Shown here: positions 1 through 61,700 of the stretch, piece by piece
How positions within the stretch are numbered: the stretch's first letter is position 1
Layout: each line of letters begins with the position of its first letter
Notes under the pieces: generated by a model
Seen by the model: only the letters and a program-made list of their open reading frames with translations
The model's database searches: none
Told to the model about the DNA's origin: nothing
Made by a program: the position numbers and the translations under genes
Source: Symsagittifera roscoffensis
Lineage: Eukaryota > Xenacoelomorpha > Acoela > Convolutidae
Length of the DNA stretch: 64,000 nucleotides
Assembly (NCBI RefSeq): GCF_963678635.1
Contig: NC_087067.1
Span: forward strand, 12,688,844 to 12,752,843
Direction: 5' to 3'

Positions 1-78
1 CGGATTTTGTACCTAGTAACAAATCTCTCTCCCTCGCTGACGAAAGCGTGTTAGAGGAAATGTCTGCTCACTTTCTAA

Positions 79-50255
<50,177 letters not shown>

Positions 50256-50420
50256 AGATCAACGCAAAGTATGTCAAATGTCTCCTCAGCCTATTGTCAC
50301 CAGATAGTACTCTCCTTAGCACTTAACTCTTATGCAAATTAATTCTTTCTCTCTTACTCTATCTGTATTATTTATGTAAATTTGTTCAGTGTGAATATAT
50401 AAAAAAAACGTTCTATGTAA
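50256..50420 (+). other. Probable EML 3' untranslated region
   Basis: No AATAAA is seen in the first 150 bases after the stop. AATATA near 50394, followed by an A-run, is the nearest candidate for a variant polyadenylation signal. Extent is inferred. Confidence 0.3.
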
Positions 50421-50734
50421 ATTTGAATGTACATATTTCATGTTTTTGTATTTGCGTAATTCAAAATTGTGTCCCATTTTTTTCGAGTAGTAGAAAAAAA
50501 TCTACGTGGAAATGAAAAGCGTTTGTAGGGGCTCAGAAAAAGCACTCGATAACTGCGATTTTTGTCAAAAATTCAGGCAACGTCACGTAGGAGAGGTTTT
50601 CTCAAATTCTCGGCCGCTGTGATGAAATTCCCTACGTATGATTGTTTATGAAGTTTTTTCTTGTAGATTGGAACTCTTAACCGTTTTGAATATATTTACC
50701 GAGAACCACGTGATTTTTTTATTCATAGGCGATG

Positions 50735-51460
50735 TTCACACTAGCTTCAGCTTAGTTTATTTTTGAGAACCAGTTTCCCGTCAATATTGGTGCCACTTTT
50801 CAAGCGCCTTTGCAGCTTTTTGATAGCATGTGCAGCTTTTTGATAGCGTGTGCCTTGACACTTCATTTCGGAAATGTTGGTGTCTCTTTTCGGGCACCTT
50901 GACAGCTTTTTGATGGCATGTGCTGTGAAATTCAAACAGTAATAAGTTAACACAGTTGATGTTTTTGACGCAGATGATGGAATGACCCGAAAAAAAATTA
51001 TGTTTCAAATAACAACAATAATAAAAACTCGATTTCTTAAATTTCTTAATTCAATATATCTCACAAGGTTTTGAAATGCATGATTTGTACATAATGTGGC
51101 TTTATGCTTTGCTATTGGTTACATGCAAACTTAGCGTGGATGCCTTCAGATTGTTATATTCCAGATTATTACTTGCAAAAATGTGGCTGTTTTGGTACCA
51201 CTTTTGTTAGATCGCATTGGCAGTTTTTTAGCATTTGTAGCTGCTTTGTTTGTAACTAGTGTTTCTCGGTGGTTAAGGGTGCGTGGATGAGTGGCTAGTG
51301 CATGAGACCTAAAATTTCTTTAGAATTGAACCAAGTTGCAGTTTGAATCCTATACCTAACCGAATTTTCGCTAATTCGAGGCTTCAATTTTTCTTGTTGC
51401 TTCTGGAGCTGCTTTTTGTGTTCTCGCTAGTGTTGCGAAGCGAAGCTTTGCCTCTGTGCG
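50735..51460 (+). repeat. Family B composite element
   Basis: Core phrases AGTAATAAGTTAACACAGTT, CATGCAAACTTAGCGTGGAT and TTATTACTTGCAAAA match 19629-20452 in order. A tRNA-like module lies at 51275-51352 (GGATGAGTGGCTAGTGCATG, then GTTGCAGTTTGAATCC). 3' hairpin GTTGCGAAGCGAAGCTTTGC, then CTCTGTGCG. A local repeat of AGCGCCTTTGCAGCTTTTTG-like units lies at its 5' side (50800-50920). Confidence 0.65.
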
Positions 51461-51637
51461 AAATAATGGATTTCAATTTTTGCGTTGATTTTGAAATCTT
51501 TTTGTATATATGTTTTTTGACATCATAATTAAATGCATGTTTTATGTCTTTATTCTTTATTTTGTTTCAGTTTTAGCAACTTTTATCAGCATTTGGCTCA
51601 TATCAATCAATTTTACAGTCTTTCACTTTTATTTTGA

Positions 51638-51780
51638 ACGGTTAAAGTGGTGTATCAATTGTTCGATGACCATATGATTATCATAATTTCTGGTGAGTCC
51701 ATTAAAATTAATTTACCTCCGTTTGAAGATGTGAAAGGAGCGGTGGTTAATTGCTTCAGTCCTAATGATGAAGATATAGA
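51638..51780 (+). other. Isolated exon candidate of unknown affiliation
   Basis: Open from 51638 in one frame, reading VVYQLFDDHMIIIISGE, then LPPFEDVKGAVVNCFSPNDE, then DIE, with a possible donor GTATAT at 51781. The residue mix looks more protein-like than neighbouring AT-rich frames. I see no convincing acceptor in phase, no partner exon and no recognised family. It could easily be chance. Confidence 0.18.
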
Positions 51781-52243
51781 GGTATATCTTGCCTACTTCT
51801 TTCGAGAAACAATTCTAAACTGGTTTTATTCGAGATTTGCCATGTAATCAACACACTGTTTCTTGCGAAATGACTTTGAACAGCCGAACGGAGATTTAGA
51901 GTGTTATTTTTTTAAATGTTTATTGCCACTGTTTTTTGTTGAGGTCGTGTAGTTTTTTGGCTAAGAAAAAAATTGTTATAATTTGTCACGCTGAAATTTG
52001 GTTTTTGCAAGTTTGATTCCCTGAGCTGATTGCAAATCAATTTGCTTTTTGCAAGGCAATCTACCATATCTAATCTTGAGATTGCGAAAACTGAATGACT
52101 ATCGGCTTCGAAAGGGTATTTTATCTTAAGATTTCCCAGCTGAAAAATTTAAAAGACAAATTGATTGTTTTTCTAACTTGGTCAGCTTTATGGAATAAAT
52201 TACAATCAAAAAAATACTCGAAAAAGATTTAACGTGGTGTAAT

Positions 52244-52620
52244 TAAGAGTAATGCACGTAGTGAAGACATTTATATAAGTCTTCCTGATTTTTTTTGAGG
52301 AAAAGTCTCTAATAACTACATGTGCATTCATACATATTGTTGCAGTCATGAATGCACTTAAATATATATGCACTTTTTGAGTTCAATTGAAATTCTTCTG
52401 CTGAAAGTGACGTAAAAAGCCTTCTCCAAATACATACGTAGAAATGGCGTGCAAAAACGTGAAAGATTTCCAATTTCGAAAGTAGAATTTATTTGTAAGA
52501 TTTCCCAGCGGAATAAAACTTTACCTATTGGTCCAGTTTTCTCAAGTTTTTTCTTTGAAGTTCGAAACTCGAGATTTGATCAAGAAAGGCATTTTTTTTA
52601 TTTCATTACTCTTTTCCAAT
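52244..52620 (+). mobile_element. Family A MITE copy, internally shortened
   Basis: 5' end AAGAGTAATGCACG at 52244; 3' end TTCATTACTCTT near 52601-52612. Positions 52310-52500 are nearly identical to 13015-13205, including CATACATATTGTTGCAGTCA. The 3' half of the interior is deleted relative to 12941-13625. Confidence 0.7.
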
Positions 52621-55600
52621 CTTCGATTGGCTATGTTTTTTTTGAAAATGTTTCAAAAGTAATCAGTCACTTTTCGGTTTCTTTGAATTTATTGATTTAC
52701 CTCAATTGTTACAAAGTTTTCACTTCTATTATTATCGGTTTTTGCCGTCAGTTTCATCTTTAAAAGCTACTTATGAGTTTTTTTGATTTGTTGACCTATT
52801 GTAATTTTTGGTGGTTCGAATTTTTTTTCAGTTGGAACGCAATTAAAGCGCGCAAAACGATTTGTGATCAAAGTTTGTCGAATCTTAAGGCAGGTGCAAA
52901 ATTTTATAAATGTTGGAAAACTGATGGGACTGATAAATAGAAAAATCAAATTGATGAAATTTTATGAAGAAAAATCTCTTCAGCAAAAACATTGTGCATT
53001 GTGTTTATGAAAACTGTCGTTATAACTGAAAACAACTTTTAATGATTACCCACTTGGAATAAACAGTTTAATTTTTCTAAAAGTCGACAACAGCAATTAC
53101 TATCATAAATAACAAAAAAGACAGTAAAATGAAGCTTTATTTATTGTTTTAAAGTTTTATTTTGGTGAAATGATTTCTTGTGTCATTGCATAAATTACGC
53201 TGGGCTTGCCTTTTTAAATAAATTTAATTGTAATGAAACTTTTCAATCATAGAAAAATCTTAGCATTTCAAGAGATCTGATTCGATGGAAGCTCAAACAT
53301 CAGTTTTTCCGTTTCTTTGAGTTTATTAATTTGTCTTTAAAGTGTCGCTAGGCCATAAGTATATTTCTGGGACAAGCTTGATTGCTTTTTTGTGGCTTTC
53401 TAATTAATTTTAACTGAATCGCTGTTGGCTCGTTTTCTGATCAACAGCTTGTCTTGAGTTGTTTTATCAGATCTAAAACGTGGCAAAGTGCATCATGTAT
53501 AATTTTTTCAAGCTGTAAAAAGCAAAGATTGTTCACATTGTGTTTTTTTTTGCGGATAAAAAAAAGCGCTTGGTTTTTACTACTTGTTTTGCAATGATTT
53601 ATTTGTTGATTTACAAATCAAAACATAAAAAGTCATCTGACAAAATCATTGATTTTTTTTGCTCCCCGAGTTTTTTAGTTATTCTTAATCTCTGTTTGGT
53701 TTTTGTCGTTCTCTCTTATGGCAATAGTCACGGGCAGTAATTCAAACGTAGTAGAAGGTTATCTGTTTGAGACGATAGTTCGTAAATTTTTTTTCTTAAT
53801 TTGATGACTCCAACTTTGAGGCCGGTTTTCCAATTTTGGTCTTCAGCTAAGCTCATTTATTCAATGTATTAAATTAACGTTACTCTCCAATAGCTAACTG
53901 CAGGTAGTATCTACAGGCAACTTGTTTTACGAAAAAAAAAAACAATGTCCAAAAGTTTTTGCTCGATATGGTTTCAAAAGTTAACAAAAACTGTTAAAAA
54001 ATTGATGTTGCACTGAATACTAAATGTTTCCTCTGGACTGATATCACCTTTGACCACCCTGCGAGAGTTTTCTGGAGCACCTGAAATTGCGCGGAAAAAC
54101 ACTCTACGCCGTAGTGTTTGCTTATCGCGTTTGTTGTGCTTTCTGGCTTGTGTTTGCTTGTGCGTGTGTTGAAATTTTCGGAAAGATTCAAGCTTTGTAT
54201 CATACTAAAGACCTTTTGATTGTAGCTTTTTTTACTCCCAAAAATAGTTTAAAATTTTAGTGTCGCAAAAAATTGCTCTGATTTTCCGGTTTTATTGAAT
54301 AAATGACACAGGTTGTTTTTTCTCTGCACAATTTTTTTTGCCAGGAAATCTTGTTATGGGTCAAGTCGGGTATCAGATGAAAACCCTGATGGGCGTCATT
54401 TGGATTTTTAAAAAAAAAGAATTTTTTTTTCAATAGGTCGAAAAAAGTTGGCCGTTTTTGTGACTAAATCTTACCACAAAATGCCCAAATGACAGACAAG
54501 ATAAAAAACTGAGATCTCAGTGTAAGTGTTCCTTCATTTCTACATTATCTTAGCTATTATGACATCAATATTTTTCATTTTTCGAAACTAATGCAATATC
54601 GCTTTTCTTGAACAAAGAACAACAAGAAATTTTGTTTTTAAGAGAAAAATGTTCGCTAATTTACTCTATTTGTTCTGATTTCGATTTCAATACTTCTGGT
54701 AGGAACAATTTGAAACAGTATGTTTCGTTTTATCTCAGTTTTTTTTCTGTTTTCTCGCGGTTTTTAGATTCTTGTTGCACAGGAAGCCTTAGCAAGACCG
54801 AAAAATTATTGGTGATAAAAAAAATTCGATGAGCAGTTTACCTGATTTTGAGTTCCTGAAATTGAGTTCCATTAAGTTCCATTGTTACGGAAGGGTATTG
54901 CAACCAGGTACTTGACTTTATTTTGTTAGAAACTTTCTTCACAGATAGTTATGTTAACTGTTCTATGTTACTACAGAACTTTTGCAGTTTTTTCCAAGTT
55001 ACTCAGCATCAATTTATTGTCAAGAAACCCCCAACCCTGGGAGAAATGCGGGGGATAATTTTGATCCCCGCAATGAAAAGAGCATATTTTTTTGATCCCC
55101 GCAATTTGTTCAAAAAATGTCCGATTCCTGGTATTTTTTGACCCCGCGAGTAACGTACTGCAGAGTATCTGAATCTGCACTACGTCTACATTCAAACTTT
55201 TCTGCTAAGCTTTTTAACGGAAGACTACCTTTTCAAAGGTTTTCTTGCACCTTCTGTTTGAGAACTTGAACCTAAAGTTTCGATTTGAGTTTCTGTTTGA
55301 AATGAGTTAAAACGCTCGTTCCATGCTTTTTTTTTTCAAAAAAAGTAGTCAATGCAAAACCTATTGTATCCAATACTTTTCGAAGATATTTGATTTGAAT
55401 ATATCTATGACAACAAGAAGTACTGACAAGATTATAATGACAAGATTATAATTACATTTGAAAACCCGTCATTTGTGAGTGGCGAGGTTGTTTTGTTCAG
55501 ACTTTGAATAATGTGAAGAAATTCTGCTTTGTATCAAAGTACGCTTTGTGCTTTACGGTATCCAAGTACCGCAACTTGTTGTCTCCGGCAAAAAATTAAT

Positions 55601-55734
55601 CTACAACTATTTCCGATTTTCCTTGATACGGTTAAGTCCCGTTTCGTCACATAACTTTAATGAATTATTTTAGTTCTGCTGATTTCAAGTGATATACAAA
55701 TGTATTTACATTAGCAATCAGCTTAGTGTATTAT

Positions 55735-56070
55735 TACGAACCTTTTTTTTCTAACCTATTTCGCAAATAAAGTTTTTCATCAAAAAGGTTCACTTTTTTG
55801 AAATTTCACTGTAGCATAGGGATATTGCATAGCATCTGTTCTCTGCTTTTTTTGGCTAGTGATTGAAAATATTAAGCTCCAGTGGCTTAGTGGTTAGTGT
55901 GTGAAACTTATAACCTCTAGGTTGCAGGCTCCAATCTCAGACGGGGCCGCGTTTTTTGCTTTTTTGAGTTTTATTTCTATTTTTTTTGTATTGCATTTAT
56001 CGTTTTTGGAGCTGTTTGTTGTCGTGTTCTCGCTAGTGTTTGCGAAGTGAAGCTTCTCATCTGTATCTCA
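55735..56070 (+). repeat. Family B composite element
   Basis: 5' phrase TTTTTTCTAACCTATTTCGC; tRNA-like module at 55876-55945 (CTCCAGTGGCTTAGTGGTTA, then AGGTTGCAGGCTCCAATCTC); 3' hairpin TTTGCGAAGTGAAGCTTCTC, then ATCTGTATC near 56039-56067. Confidence 0.6.
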
Positions 56071-57889
56071 ATTGTTGATCCGTTCAATTCATTTTTTGTT
56101 CAGAAAAACGATCGTATTCTAATTCATTTTGTCGTGGCGTGATTTTTGATTTCATTAGCTCACATTGTAAAATCATGGGTCGTTGAAGTTAGTACTTTTG
56201 ACTTCAACGAGCAATTGAACAATTTTTGCTTCAGGTTTTTGTATTTTTTACTGCCTTTATTTGAGATATAGGGTTGAAACTGTGACAAATACTAGTTGAA
56301 ACTATTTGAAAAGTTTTAGCCTCGTCAAAATTGGAGAAATATCAGAGCTGCTCTCGCTGTGGAACCATCCTCAAATTTTTTTAGGAAGCTGATAAGCTTG
56401 AGTGACTCAGTTTTTTTTGCCACGGAAAAACAATAGATAAAAAATGAAAGGGTTCTTTTGTCCGGCGTTAAAATTTGCTAATCATTTCGGAATAAATTTT
56501 TTGTTGGAATATTTTAATCATCAGCGTGAAATTGTTCATAATTTAACAGCCTTTTTTTTGACGTTGGACCAAGTAACTAATTGTCAAAACTAATTGTCAA
56601 AGTAAACTAATTCAGCGGCAAAAATTAAGTCAAGCCATCCGCTTCCTAAAGAACGAATTGCAGCACATAAGTTCAAAGTCTTGTATAAAATACCGTATGC
56701 GAGATTGGACACCGTATTGCGAGATTGTTTCCATAGCGGGATTGATTTTGATACTATTCATCGAAAAATACGCCATGAAAACAACATTTTTCAAGTTTTG
56801 ATCCGGCTAGCTCTTTTCAAATAGGTTCTTCTAGCGTTCTTCTGTTAAATTTATAACCCCATATCCTATATAGTTGCAAAGAAAACGACAAACACGAAGA
56901 AAAAAAATTGCTCATTTGACATCAAAAAAATTTGCATGCAGTTTCTCGAATTGGATTGGTTTTATCAAAAAAACAGACTGTCGTAGCCTTTTTTGAAATT
57001 GAAAGATCTTTGAGGACATATATTTTTTTATTTGAATTCCAAAAGTGTTTTTTCCCCGAAGAAGTCAGTATTTTTTCTGCTTTCTTGCGTTCATGACTCT
57101 TTTTCAGCTGTCTGCTGGCTATGAATGAAGTCAAGCTAATTGATTAAATTATTTCCCTACAGAGGATATTGGCAGTGCAATTTTAATATTTTATGTATTT
57201 ATTTGCAACCGAAAAACAATTCAGGGTTTTGCCTTTGAACCAAATTTTGTCAAGACATTCAAGCTTTGGTTGTTTTTTGTTCTGATTTGTTTCAAATCGA
57301 TTCTACACAAAAAAAAATTGCGCGGAAATTGATCCGGAAATTTTGCGACACAAAACAGGCATGCTAGCTCTGGGCAATCGTTGTTACTGATTTTTTGATT
57401 TTTCACAGTTTTTTCAAGTGAATTATGTATGCGTAGCGAATTATCACACACTCATATTCATTCCAAATAGAATTGAGGCCATACTAAAGTGTAATGATTC
57501 TGTAACTGACTCAAAGTTTTGCATTGATATTCGATTTACTGTTAGTCCAAAGCTTATAGTTTGTCTGAAAACCACTTATAGGGCAATCGGAAGATTCAGT
57601 GTTTTGCCTTGATGTAAGAGCAGTCTTGGCTTTTTATCTGACTTTTTTTGTTCTGCTTGCCAACACTATTGGTGACCAATCAAAAAATAATTGGAACATT
57701 CCTAGTGTTAAAGGAAATTTCTTTTATAATTATTAGTCGTAGCGTTAATTTTTATAACGAAATTATTTTGTAAAATTTTTTCGTTGTTTTTTAACGCCCT
57801 AATTCATTTTTTGTTGGAGATCTATATTGTGACGGAAAGTTTTCTAATCAGACAATTTGACTCAAAAGTTTCATTACAAGTCTGTGAGC

Positions 57890-58215
57890 GTAAAAAAGAA
57901 GATAAACTCAATTATCGAACAGCGAAAGTGTAAAAGTCACGAAAAAACGTGATCTATTCATAGTTTCGAAAGTGGAATTTAATTATCGAATTTCCCAGCG
58001 AAATAAAAACTCTAGCTAATAATCCATTTTTTTCAACTTGGGTGATTTTTTTGGCAAAAAAGCGGCAACCATAAGTTTTTCCAGAAATTCAGAGGTTTCT
58101 AAGTCCTTTCTATTTTGTTCGCAAGTTGAGTTTTTTTTTTCAAAAATAAATCCGATTTTTTTTTCTGTTTACTGTTAATTGACTCTTACTTTTTTTTACT
58201 TGTCTGTTGGCTATG
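57890..58215 (+). repeat. Family A MITE, 3' fragment
   Basis: Carries the family phrases TAAACTCAATTATCGAACAG, AAAACGTGATCTATTC and GAATTTCCCAGCGAAATAA, and ends TTAATTGACTCTTAC with CTGTTGGCTATG. The 5' terminal repeat is missing. Confidence 0.55.
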
Positions 58216-58490
58216 TTTGCCTTTGGCCTGAAGTAAATTCTTGAAGCTAAAGGTTTGTCAGTTTTCTTTCTCATATTAAAGTTTGTGTTTTTTTAAATCA
58301 ATTTATGATTAATAAATATTCTGGTAATTACTTCAACTCAACTTTGCAACTTTTGAAAATAAAACAAAAGTGATAAAAACATTGAAAATCTGTGAAACCT
58401 TTTTTCTCCGTAGATAAAATATTTTTAATGAGAGAAAAAAAGCGCAGCAATCAACTGTTCGTTTTATCATTTTGACAAAAACTTCATACG

Positions 58491-58751
58491 ATGGAGGTGG
58501 AAATTTGTTTCATTTTAATCTCAATTTTTTTTGTCAATTGTTTTGCAGTTTTTGTGGCTACTCAATTGGATGAGCCGTTTTTGCTTCCGTTCGGCCCTTT
58601 ACACAATGATCGATTTGTGGATAAAAGGATAGATCAGTGTTCGATTGGATACGAAGTGACTGATCAAAACCGATTCATGTTCGGACGGACTGAAGTACAC
58701 ACTTTATACACATGTAACAATGCATATATTTGTATAAACAAGGAGTATCAG
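58491..58751 (+). CDS. NIDO-gene exon 1 (signal peptide, start of NIDO domain)
   Basis: ATG at 58491 is followed at once by a hydrophobic stretch (ICFILISIFFVNC), which favours this start. Ends INKEYQ at donor GTAAGT (58752), phase 0. The last 31 bases and the donor are duplicated downstream at 58775-58813. Confidence 0.8.
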
Positions 58752-61700
58752 GTAAGTCGTGACGACGAGGGAAATGCATATATTTGTATATAAACAAGGA
58801 GTAACAGGTAAGTCGTGACGACGAGGGAAACTAAACCTACATGTATTTAGGACGAAATTTGTTTTTGAACTTTTACAGAGTGCGGTCAAAAAGTAGACAT
58901 CTTTATTTCATACTCATCAAAAAAAAATTTTTTTTAGAAATGAGTTAGATCCAATGTGGTTAACTCATAGAGTAATTTCGGATAGGGTACACCGTCTGCT
59001 CGTCACGCTATCTTATTTTCGGCCGGATAGATTCGTGCAACTTCTTAGTCTAATACCGATCCTAATCTTACTCTTATACTTTCTAGTCTCAGGGTGTTTA
59101 ACTAGTCTCTGCTAGGCTCAATAGATCTAGGGTATACTGGTTTGTTGCGGCTGCTGAAGTTCTCTTGGAGAGGCAACTAATTTCTAAGTTAAATTCAAAT
59201 CTCTCTGGTGCTGAAATTACAAGTAATTTCAGCACTTACAAATAAGTGGGTTGTTAGTTAGATGGATCATGATTGGTTAATATTAAATACTTTACAGTGG
59301 TAAAATATCTAATTTATCCAACCATAAAATATAGTTTAGATCAGGTTCCAGAAAGTCGAAATTAGCTTGAAGAAAAAAAACTGCCCGACGGATAAGTATT
59401 CCGTTTTCTTTGTAAGTCAGAACAACAAAAATTTTTTCGTTTTTTGTTTTCTCAACTCAATTTTGATTGGTTAATTAAGCATTTGTCTACGTTATGACAT
59501 GTCTAGTTTTGGCTACGTCACCAATATTTACGTACATATTGGTGGTGAAACTTTGAATGTAACTAACGTTTAACACAACTGCTCCTGATACAAAAGTAGA
59601 TATTTTAATAAATTTTAATAAAAATTTTCTTAACAAACTAACTAAGAACGAAATAATGCTTGAAGCAACTAAATTCAAAATTTCCGACCCGATAACATCG
59701 GATAATTTTGCCGAAATGTTTGAGAATGAACCAAAAAACCTTGACAACCCTAATTTCAAAGCACCAAATCTAGCTCAATTTTTAATGTCTAACGCTGTGC
59801 TCTCCTGGCCTGGGGCAAATTTCCGATATGTTAAACATCCGAATTTTTGACGCAAAATTTTTGAAACTCAAGACGTAGTTCAATTAGCCGATTCCAGTTT
59901 AGCATACTCTCGGTTTAAGCTTGCCTAATGCAGATATTAGCCCTAATAAAAGTGTTTTTTTTTTTAAATCATTTTTGGTTTTTCAAATGTTTGACATATT
60001 GGTTTTTCGCTAAACGAAAAAACGAAAAAATATTTTAAACCTAGCTGACAATATCATTAGTCGAACTTCTGATGAATATTCAATGCATAATACGACAACG
60101 ACTAGAAGTGATGAATGCGTTTGTGTTCCAATGAGTTCTAGCGTTTCACTTATGTTCTGAGCACGACAAATAACACTTTTTTAGAGAGGATGTTTTGGAA
60201 TATTTTAGCAGTTCTTTAAGGCCTTCCAAACTAATTTCTTTGAGCTCTAACAAAAAACCTAATGCTGACTGACCCTTGTATGCAAAAATTTCCCACGCCG
60301 CAGTAGATTTTTGTGAACACTCATATCGATCGTGATCAGGCGCGGATTTTTCGAGGGGGAAGGGGCGGATTTTCCCAAAAAATTTTTTTTAGGTCGACCA
60401 AGCTGATTTTCTGAGGTCTCTCAAATCACTATAAAGACCGTCATTTGACCAAATTTTGAGCGCCGCAGGCAATTTTTTGAAAAAAAGGCCAAAAGGCGTT
60501 TTTAGGCACTTTTTGGAAAATTGTGACCAAAAAATTGCGTTTTTTCGGCGCGCGCCTCCCCCTCAAAATTAGTATAGATTGGCTTTGAATGCGCCTTTAG
60601 AAAATAATTAAGGTCAGTCAGCCAAAATTGGTTATCTCAAAATAGTACAAAGGGGGAACCCTTTATGTTGGTAGGGGGTCGAATCCCTGAGGGGGGGGGG
60701 GGGGGAAGCTGTTCAAAATAGTGTAACTTGGCGCTCGAAGCGTATTAAGCAAAATTCTAATGTCGGCAGGCAGAATATAGATGTAGAAAGATTCAGACAC
60801 CTCTAATCTCGAAATTTCAGCCCTCCCCTTGTAAACATGCTCCTAAACATGCGGTTGGGAGAAAAAACTTAATTTATTAATGACTCGTTCATGATAGCTC
60901 ATGGACTTCCACGATCCAGATCTGCAGATAATCTATCCAGCGCTTGGCCAATACGAACTCAAGGACGAACTACTGGACGCCATGTGTCTGGACGCTGCAG
61001 ACTTTTACTATCAAGATTTCTACGAGGCAGAACATATTTGCTCCTTCTACCTACAGTATGGACCGGTGGCGGCACAAGACCCTATCACAGCCCAATCCGT
61101 TATGAACCCAACAGTAGTAAACTCTATGTTCTATTCTTACTATGGCTATTCATACGAGGAAAAGGACTTGATTGTGGTTGAATGGAATTCACAAGATGGT
61201 GAGTTATAATTTTCGATTGCCAAGGAAAAATTTTCAGACTCTAATTGAAAATAATAGTTGTTTTTTTTTATCCTCCACAAGCTTTATAAAAAATTGGAGC
61301 TAAATATTTCATCAAATTCAGCAATAATCCAAACGCCAGATTGTTAAAAATGAAATGTGTGCGTATGTTTAAAAATAGTTAATATCACTGTTATAGTAGA
61401 TATAAATGTAGATTAAACTAATCATTTTTATGACTCAAAAATTATGATCCTATTCGTTTTAAGTTCCCGTCGGCGAGGTGAACATTGAGTTTGATGACGT
61501 AGTTGCACGAAAACTAATGGGCGAAAACTCGACAAAATATGTCAACTTGGGGAACAACGTTTTCAGCAGGGAAAGTTCCCAGGGCTCTGATGATTTTCTC
61601 ATTCTTGACACTTTCCTTCAAATGCGGCATGAAAACTTTCGGTCCACCTTCAGCTTCGTGGCAACTTGGTACAAGGTCACAAACCATCTGACAAAAATAC

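Larger units (their letters stand above)
50420..58490 (+). other. Intergenic region, repeat-rich
   Basis: Contains family B copies (50735-51460, 55735-56070), a family A copy (52244-52620), and family A 3' fragments (about 57078-57125 and 57890-58215). A weak isolated exon candidate lies at 51638-51780. A short TTTGATCCCCGCAAT motif repeats at about 55056, 55088 and, degraded, 55137. Most of 52800-55700 and 56100-57050 is AT-rich with nothing recognised. Confidence 0.65.
58752..60897 (+). other. NIDO-gene intron 1 (2.1 kb)
   Basis: Contains the duplicated donor (58808), a perfect 13-bp hairpin (59208-59235), and a reversed family C MITE (60337-60710). A 64-90-codon pair of overlapping open frames near 59487-59850 has no support as a gene. 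Confidence 0.65.

Noticed and set aside
59487-59850. Overlapping open frames on both strands in NIDO intron 1 as a nested gene
   Set aside because: Short, mutually antisense, low complexity, no splice or domain support.
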